Origin: Prasinococcaceae sp. CCMP 1430
Taxonomy: Eukaryota > Prasinodermophyta > Palmophyllophyceae > Prasinococcales > Prasinococcaceae
Assembly (NCBI GenBank): GCA_013416795.1
Contig: RQSC01000236.1
Coordinates: forward strand, 1-13,407
DNA length: 13,407 bases
Direction of reading: 5' to 3'
The notes under the pieces are model-generated. The model saw only the letters and a program-made list of their open reading frames with translations, did not search any database and was not told the origin of the DNA. Numbering within the stretch: position 1 is the stretch's first letter; each line of letters begins with the position of its first letter. Shown in pieces: positions 8,738-13,407 of this stretch. The position numbers and the translations under genes are program-made.

Positions 8738-9419
8738 ATGCGCGAGGCGGCGTTGCAGTCAGCCGAAGCGCCAGGCTGCGCGACTGGAGGAGGAATGCAC
8801 CGCTCGTGGCGCCCCGCGCCTGTCGAGGTGTCGCTCGAGGACTGTCTCGCAGGCAAGGGGATGAAGCACAGCGACTCGCAGGCGACATTTATTTGTCTGG
8901 ATGACGATTGTGATGGTGAGGACGGCGGTGGCTCCCAGAGCAGCAGCGTGACCACACCCAGGGGCGACGTCAACACGATCACCAATAGCGAGTGCGCCGA
9001 TTCTCCGCTCTCACGGTGCCACTTGCGCGGTCTGGACGAGGCGCAGCTGCCACCTCTGAACCACAAGCTCGCCATGGGCGTCATGGACAATCAGGTGGTG
9101 CACAAGGTACGCAGACAAGGCGCACTTTCGCTTGCTCACACGACCCCCCGCACCTTTCCCGAACACGTGCTCAACCACATGACGGACGCACCCGAGCGCT
9201 CGTGCTGTGGCCAATTTTGCTGACGTGTCGCCGCGTCCTCCTTCACAGCGGGTGTCGGACTTGGATGCGCTCATCGACGAGGACAGCGCCGTCGGGTGCT
9301 ACAACGAGCCGCTGGCCTTCGGTGGCACGCTCAGGATTGTTGCATACTTCGCGCGCGCTGTAGCCTGGCTCGCGGGCGACGGCACACGGCGACGGCGATA
9401 CGACCGGGAGTCCCAATAA
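8738..9419 (+). CDS. Unrecognised 179-residue protein with an acidic patch, two exons
   Basis: Exons are 8738-9106 and 9249-9419, joined in phase 0 (GTACGC donor, TTCACAG acceptor). No family is recognised. From the ATG at 8738 the protein has a Cys-containing leader and then VEVSLEDCLAGKGMKHSD. Next is a hydrophobic triplet followed by acids (ATFICLDDDCDGED), which looks like a SUMO-interacting motif. A Ser/Thr-rich linker follows, then LPPLNHKLAMGVMDNQVVHK and, in exon 2, RVSDLDALIDEDSAVGCYNE. It ends with a short semi-hydrophobic helix (TLRIVAYFARAVAWLAG) and an Arg-rich end. The exon 2 part looks like a compact conserved domain; the N-terminal half looks disordered. Third positions and splice sites support coding. 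Confidence 0.65.
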
Positions 9420-9711
9420 GCATATGGGTCAGGGTCCGTGCATACGGTAGCGACACGCGGACGTCAGGGGGCGCACGGGCAGGCTCGTGAGGGCGCACAT
9501 GTAGGGTAATCAGAAGAATAGTTACGGAAGACACTCACAGGCAACCTGCGGTGCTCGAGACGGGGCCCGTCGCGCCAGCTGGGGGTCGCCGTACGAGCTG
9601 CGGGCCACTGCGAACGCGCGATTATGACCGCGCCCTGCGGCACGTGCTCTGAGCACTCGTGCACAGCGCGGCGCGACCGCATGCGACGAAACGTGAGATT
9701 GCCGGCCTCCC
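9420..9711. other. Intergenic stretch between convergent genes
   Basis: This 292-base gap lies between the stop of the unrecognised 179-residue gene and the stop of the arsenate reductase gene. It is less GC-rich than its surroundings in places (AATAAGCATATGG right after the first stop; AATCAGAAGAATAG near 9510), consistent with 3' untranslated regions and polyadenylation signals. No gene is seen. Confidence 0.5.
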
Positions 9712-10485
9712 TTAGATTTCCATGACATTCTTCTCGATGCTTTCGATGACACTGGGCACCACGCTGGCGTCCTTGGCAGGGTCCGGCAAGCCCCAGTCCA
9801 CCGAGCGCAAGCCGGGCGCCCACGGGCACTGGCCATCCATGCAGCCCATGGTCACCAGGAGGTCCCACTGATCGTATCCTCCGATCGCGGGGTCGTCGTG
9901 CGCCTTGGAGCGGAGCCCGTCCAGCGAGTAGCCGCGCTCCGACAGGGCGGCAGACATGACCGGGTTGATTTTCCCGCTCGGGTACGTGCCGCACGAGGCG
10001 ACGACGAGGTCGCTGCGCTTCGTGCGGCAGATGGCCTCGGCGGCGATCTGCGGGCGCCGACAAGCGCAGCGTCAGCCGTCCGCGCCCTCGCGTTTCACAA
10101 TCGTCGCGCCCGACGACGCGCGCGTGCGCAGGCGGGCGCGTCGCCATCGCACGCGCGCGCGCGCACGCACCGACCGCCCTGCGTTGTGCCCGCACACGAA
10201 GAGCACGCGCTTCACCGAGTTGACCACAACCCTTTCCTCCGTGTCCTCCAAGCCCTCGTCGCTAGCGGCCGCCTCGCGGCTGTCGGCCCCCGATTGCGCT
10301 CCATCAGCGCCGCCGCCAGTGCTGGCACCCGTGAGTAGACGTTCGGCGTAGTCCGCCGCGTCCTCGCACAGGGCGCGGCGCGTTGGCGCCCCGTTCTCCG
10401 AGAAAAGGTACTCGGCGGCGTCCTGAATGCCGCCCTCGAGGGCGGAAGCGTCGATGCCCCCGATGCCGCCCCTGTTGCTGTCATT
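9712..10485 (-). CDS. arsC: Arsenate reductase, low-molecular-weight phosphatase family, 5' end missing
   Basis: Such enzymes reduce arsenate to arsenite with a catalytic cysteine in a C-x5-R phosphate loop, using thiol co-substrates. Exons in gene order are 10485-10171 and 10047-9712, phase 0 (GTGCGT donor, CCGCAG acceptor). The visible protein is 216 residues. The loop is RVLFVCGHNAGRS with Cys98 and Arg104 of the fragment. Then follow IAAEAI, SCGTYPSGKINP (the usual GT-P-G-x-x-NP region), YDQWDLLVTMGC, the second cysteine in DGQCP, and DWGLPDPAK with the likely general acid Asp194. The DWxLPDP phrase and the G-C-x-D-x-CP region are typical of actinobacterial and archaeal-type ArsC. About 90 residues precede the loop, Ala/Gly/Glu-rich, and no ATG is in frame before the N at 10487, so the start is lost. 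It is head to head with the chromate transporter. Confidence 0.85.
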
Positions 10486-10486
10486 G

Positions 10487-10487
10487 N
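10487..10487. other. Unknown base N between the arsenate reductase and chromate transporter genes
   Basis: A single N sits where two divergent coding regions abut. Both frames are open right up to it without a start codon, and no promoter-like sequence exists between them. It is the same situation as at 2817 and is best read as an unresolved assembly gap. Confidence 0.65.
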
Positions 10488-10489
10488 CG

Positions 10490-12551
10490 GACGCGGACGT
10501 CGAGCGCGCCGCGGGCGGGCGCGCGCGCGGCGAGCCCGAGTACGCCGACGCGGGCTTCCTCGACATCTTCAAGAACTTTGCGCTGCTCGGCTGGACGGCG
10601 TTCGGCGGGCCCGCCGCGCACATCGGCCTCTTCCAGAAGGTGGGTGCGAGCGCGCGCGTGCGCGCGTGCGTGCGCGCGTGCGTGCGTGTGCCGTGTGTGT
10701 GTGTGCGCGCCCGCGCGCTTGCCCGAGCGTGCGCGTGAGCCCGCGCTGATGCGCCTCGGTCCGCGGCTCTCGTGGTGCACCACGCAGCTCTTCATCGAGG
10801 ACCTCAAGTGGGCGAGCTCGGAGGCCTTCGCGGAGCTGCTGGCGCTCTGTCAGTGCCTTCCTGGGCCCTCGAGCACGCAGATGAGCTTCGCCATCGGCAC
10901 CACCAAGCGCGGCGTGCTTGGCGGCCTGCTGAGCGGCATCCTCTTCCAGTACCCGGGCCTCGTCCTGATGACCGTGCTGGGCGCCTTTGCCGACGACTGG
11001 GCGGGCACCGATGTGATCGACAAACACGCGTCGCTGGGCGGCTTCGTCAGCGGCATCAGCGCAGCGGGCGTGGCGCTCGTGGCCTCCGCTGCCTGGGGTC
11101 TCGGCAACAAGCTGTGCAAGGACCACGACACCAAGCTCATTTCCGTGCTCAGCGCCGTGGTGGCGCTCTACTACGGTGCGACCCCCCCACGAACCCCCAC
11201 AAACCACCCCGCGCGCGCTTCCGCTGCTGTGCTTGGCGACGCGCCGCTCTGCGCGCGCATAGCGCTGACCGAGCTCGCGTTCTGGCCACCCGCAGTGACT
11301 GGCTGGATCTTTCCACTGCTGCTGCTGCTCGGCGGCATCGTCACGTACTTCTACCGAGGCCCGCTGCCGCCCGCCGACGGCGAGGTCTCCGCCAAGAAGG
11401 CCGCCGCCGCCTCAGGCGTGCAAGACTTTGGCGTGGGCAGGCCAGTTGGCGCCATGCTCGTCGCCGCCTGGTTGGCCATCCTGGGGGTGGGCATCGCGCT
11501 GGTGGCCTCGACCGACTACGACGACTGGAAGGAGCTGCACTGGTTTGAGGTGCGCGTTGGCGCGTGCGCGCGCCAGAGAGAGGGGGGGTGCGTGCTGCCA
11601 GGCACGTACGCGCACCTTGGGACACAGCGGACTGACTCAAGCTCAACCCGCCGCCCCGTTCCCCACGCGCGCTTCAGGCATTTTATCGCACTGGCGCCAT
11701 CATCTGGGGCGGCGGGCAGGTGGTGCTGCCGCTCCTGCAGCACGAGGTTGTCAAGTACGCCACGTGCTGCACAGACGACGCTGGCGAGGAGGGAGCGCGC
11801 TGCTTGGCATACTTCTCGGCGGGGCAGTGCACGGAGGCCTTCACAGGCGGCGGCGCGTGCGGCTCGGTCGAGGCCACGCGCTGCACGTACGTGCGCGAGG
11901 ACACGTGGGTGACGGAGGAGCAGTTCTTCGCGGGGCTAGGGCTGGCGCAAGCGATGCCCGGGCCGTTGTTCAACCTCGCAGGTACGCGACGCGGGCGCTC
12001 CAATACGGCGCCCACGCCACGCCTGCGTCTGCCGCGGCGCTTCGCATGCGTTGCCTGCGCGCGCGCCCGCGTGCGTGCTGGCGCCACGGGCCCCAGCGCG
12101 CCCCTTGCGCCGGTATGAGCGCGTCGCGCTGACCGGATGGCGCGCCGCCGCCGTCGGCGCGGCCTGAACAGCATTCCTCGGCGCGGCAGTGGGCGGCGTG
12201 CCTGGCGCGGGCATCTGCTGGCTGGGCCTGTTCGGCCCTGGCGTGATGCTCATCTTCGGCGTGCTTCCGTTCTGGGGCCAGTTCCGCACCAACGCGCTCT
12301 ACCGGCGCATGCTGCCGGGTCTAAACTCGGCGGCGGTGGGGCTCGTCTTCGCGGCGGTGCTCTCCATGGCGGCCAACGCGCGAGCGGCGTCCAGCGCTCC
12401 GACGTACAGCACTTGCGTGGCTGTGCTCGCCTTCTACGCGGCGCAATTCGTCAAGCTGCCCGCCGGCATGTGGTCCAAGGTGAAGGCGCCGATGGTCATA
12501 GTCGCCGGGGGGGCGCTGGGCGCCCTCGGGGGTGCGGTGGGCGCGTACTAG
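10490..12551 (+). CDS. chrA: Chromate transporter (CHR family, two-domain), 5' end missing
   Basis: CHR-family proteins are membrane carriers that in bacteria export chromate. Exons are 10490-10639, 10788-11175, 11296-11549, 11678-11981 and 12172-12551, all GT-AG with matching phases; the fragment is 491 residues. N-half motifs: FKNFALLGWTAFGGPAAHIG (about 27-46) and LALCQCLPGPSSTQ (about 68-81). C-half motifs: FYRTGAIIWGGGQVVLPLLQ (about 266-285) and LGLAQAMPGPLFNLAAFLGA (about 351-370). This is the internal duplication of long-chain CHR proteins. Several Ala/Leu/Val-rich membrane spans are seen, ending with MVIVAGGALGALGGAVGAY. Between the C-half motifs is an insert with six cysteines (residues 294-333), absent from typical bacterial members as I recall them. 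Exon 3 could start earlier, after CATAG at about 11263, adding 11 residues. The start codon is lost at the N at 10487. Confidence 0.92.
10640..10787 (+). repeat. GTGCGC/GTGT-rich intron of the chromate transporter gene
   Basis: The first intron contains an alternating purine-pyrimidine tract (about 10646-10715) of GCGCGTGCGTGCGTGT units. Such tracts can take up left-handed DNA and are prone to length variation. The reading frame happens to stay open through the intron, so intron retention would not be visible as a stop. Confidence 0.6.
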
Positions 12552-12771
12552 GACAGTGCGCGCGCGACGCGTGCGCGCGCATCGGCGGTAACGTTCCAAG
12601 CGAGCGCACGGGGCACGGAACGCGCGCCTGTTTCCCGCGCGCACTGCTCTTGCGCCGAGTGCGCGCGGCACCCAACACACAGCATTACTCCGAGTGCGCC
12701 TCCAGACACGCTCGCCCTATCGTACATGGCCGCGCACGCGCGCGCGGGCAGACGCCCACGGACGGGGGCGC
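12552..12771. other. Short intergenic stretch between convergent chrA and DCC-family genes
   Basis: 220 bases lie between the two stop codons, with GCGCGC/ACGCGT-rich sequence. It presumably holds both 3' untranslated regions. No gene is seen. Confidence 0.5.
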
Positions 12772-13407
12772 TCACTCGGCCTCCGCGCGGCACGACGCGC
12801 CGTCGGCGTTTTCGCGCTCCGCCGCCGCGCGCGCGGCCAGGACACCGGCGAGGTCGCCACGGCCGGTCACATTGGTGCGACGCTCGGCCCAGAAGTCGTA
12901 CACCTTCTCAGCGAGCGCCCCGACAGTCTCGTTCTTGGTGACGGCGTACACCCACCCGAGTCCGACGGCCTCGTACAGCTCCCGGAAGACCGCGACGCCA
13001 GACAGGATGGAGCCGTCCGCCCTAATGGCGTGGATGGACGCCATCGCGCGCGGAAACGTGATGCCCATGTTCCACTCGGGGCCGAAGTCCGGCCCTAGGC
13101 GAGCGCGCACGGGAGCCGCGCGCACGGGAGCAGCGCGCGGGTCGCGCGGCGTCAGCGGCGTCCGCGCTCGCACCTCGTCCCGCGCTGGCCGCGCGCTGCG
13201 CGCGCTGCGCGTGCTGCACGCGCGCGCCCGCGGGCGCGCGCTCGCCGCACCGTCGATGTCGACGAAGTCGATCGCCCCCTTTCCCTCGTCGCGCGAGCGC
13301 AGGAAGTTCACCTCGCGCTCGCAAAGCGGGCATCCGCCGTCGTAGAGCATGCGGATGCGCGCGCCGGCGGGCCACCGCAGCGCCTCCACCGTGCCCGCCG
13401 CGGGCGC
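12772..13407 (-). CDS. DCC/DUF393 thiol-disulfide oxidoreductase-like protein, partial at the right edge
   Basis: Exons in gene order are 13407-13251 (continuing off the window) and 13094-12772, joined at G|GG (GTGCGG donor, GCCTAG acceptor), giving 159 visible residues. The hallmark is RMLYDGGCPLCEREVNFL with a D-x-x-C-P-x-C motif (Cys26 and Cys29 of the fragment), then IDFVDIDG. After the intron come GPEWNMGITFPRAMASIHAI, DGSILSGVAVFRELYEAVGL and GWVYAVTKNETVGALAEKVY. These follow the DUF393 family of plants and algae, in which MGRIHAI...DG...GVEAFRxLYxAVGLGWVY is typical. The C-terminus is an Ala/Arg/Glu-rich tail ending AEAE. The CxxC suggests a thioredoxin-like redox role, possibly in an organelle, but the real substrate is not known. 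The true start lies outside the window. Confidence 0.88.
   Translation of the reverse strand, partial: APAAGTVEALRWPAGARIRMLYDGGCPLCEREVNFLRSRDEGKGAIDFVDIDGAASARPRARACSTRSARSARPARDEVRARTPLTPRDPRAAPVRAAPVRARLGPDFGPEWNMGITFPRAMASIHAIRADGSILSGVAVFRELYEAVGLGWVYAVTKNETVGALAEKVYDFWAERRTNVTGRGDLAGVLAARAAAERENADGASCRAEAE

Noticed and set aside
10644-10720. Alternating GTGCGC repeats considered as a CRISPR-like or satellite array
   Set aside because: The units are 2-6 bases with no spacers and lie inside an intron. It is a simple-sequence tract.
10569-11207. Minus-strand open frame opposite the chromate transporter
   Set aside because: It runs through the intron and exons without regard to splice sites and is rich in His/Ala/Arg. 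The plus strand has clear CHR motifs.
11176-11295. Alternative acceptor at about 11263 for exon 3 of the chromate transporter
   Set aside because: It is in phase and possible, but the bases that follow it include CTGACC about 25-30 bases before the CCGCAG at 11291-11295. This looks like a branch point for the later acceptor.
1-13407. Search by eye for tRNA, rRNA and bacterial operon signals
   Set aside because: No T-loop consensus (GGTTCGANNCC) with a matching anticodon arm was found. Ribosome-binding sites are not expected in an intron-rich nuclear genome.

Overview
The window is nuclear DNA of a GC-rich eukaryote, most likely a microalga. It holds about ten protein-coding genes. Nearly all are split by short GT-AG spliceosomal introns of about 119-213 bases. 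Codon third positions are almost always G or C, and genes lie close together on both strands. The gene content is eukaryotic (a COP9 signalosome subunit, the WD-repeat subunit of tRNA m7G methyltransferase, a plant-type alpha/beta hydrolase) plus two genes of bacterial type that carry introns (arsenate reductase, chromate transporter). A haptophyte or similar secondary alga fits the composition and splice-site style, but that placement is inference. I see no tRNA, rRNA, CRISPR array, insertion sequence or virus-like gene.

Layout, left to right: (1) a possible last exon with a degenerate EF-hand (112-278, +), entering from the left edge; (2) a small single-pass membrane protein in three exons (about 305-1280, +); (3) COP9 signalosome subunit 7 (1461-about 2799, -), with one apparent frame break; (4) a 5'-truncated gene starting at an unknown base N at 2817 (2818-4033, +), possibly F-box related; (5) WDR4/Trm82 (4071-5863, -); (6) a divergent promoter region (5864-6264); (7) an alpha/beta hydrolase (6265-7457, +), possibly with a further membrane-anchor exon to 7671; (8) about 1.1 kb without a convincing gene, rich in G runs; (9) an unrecognised 179-residue protein (8738-9419, +); (10) an arsenate reductase of the low-molecular-weight phosphatase fold (9712-10485, -); (11) a chromate transporter in five exons (10490-12551, +), head to head with the reductase; (12) a DCC/DUF393 thiol-disulfide oxidoreductase-like protein (12772-13407, -), running off the right edge.

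The most interesting part is 9.7-12.6 kb. An arsenate reductase and a chromate transporter are divergently placed and both carry introns, a possible oxyanion-handling pair of bacterial ancestry. The transporter has an unusual insert with six cysteines. Both N bases in the window (2817 and 10487) sit exactly where two divergent genes meet without start codons or promoters. They are probably assembly gaps reduced to one base, so four gene starts should be treated as missing or uncertain. Gene models are hand-spliced by matching reading phase, splice sites and family similarity recalled from knowledge; no search was run.
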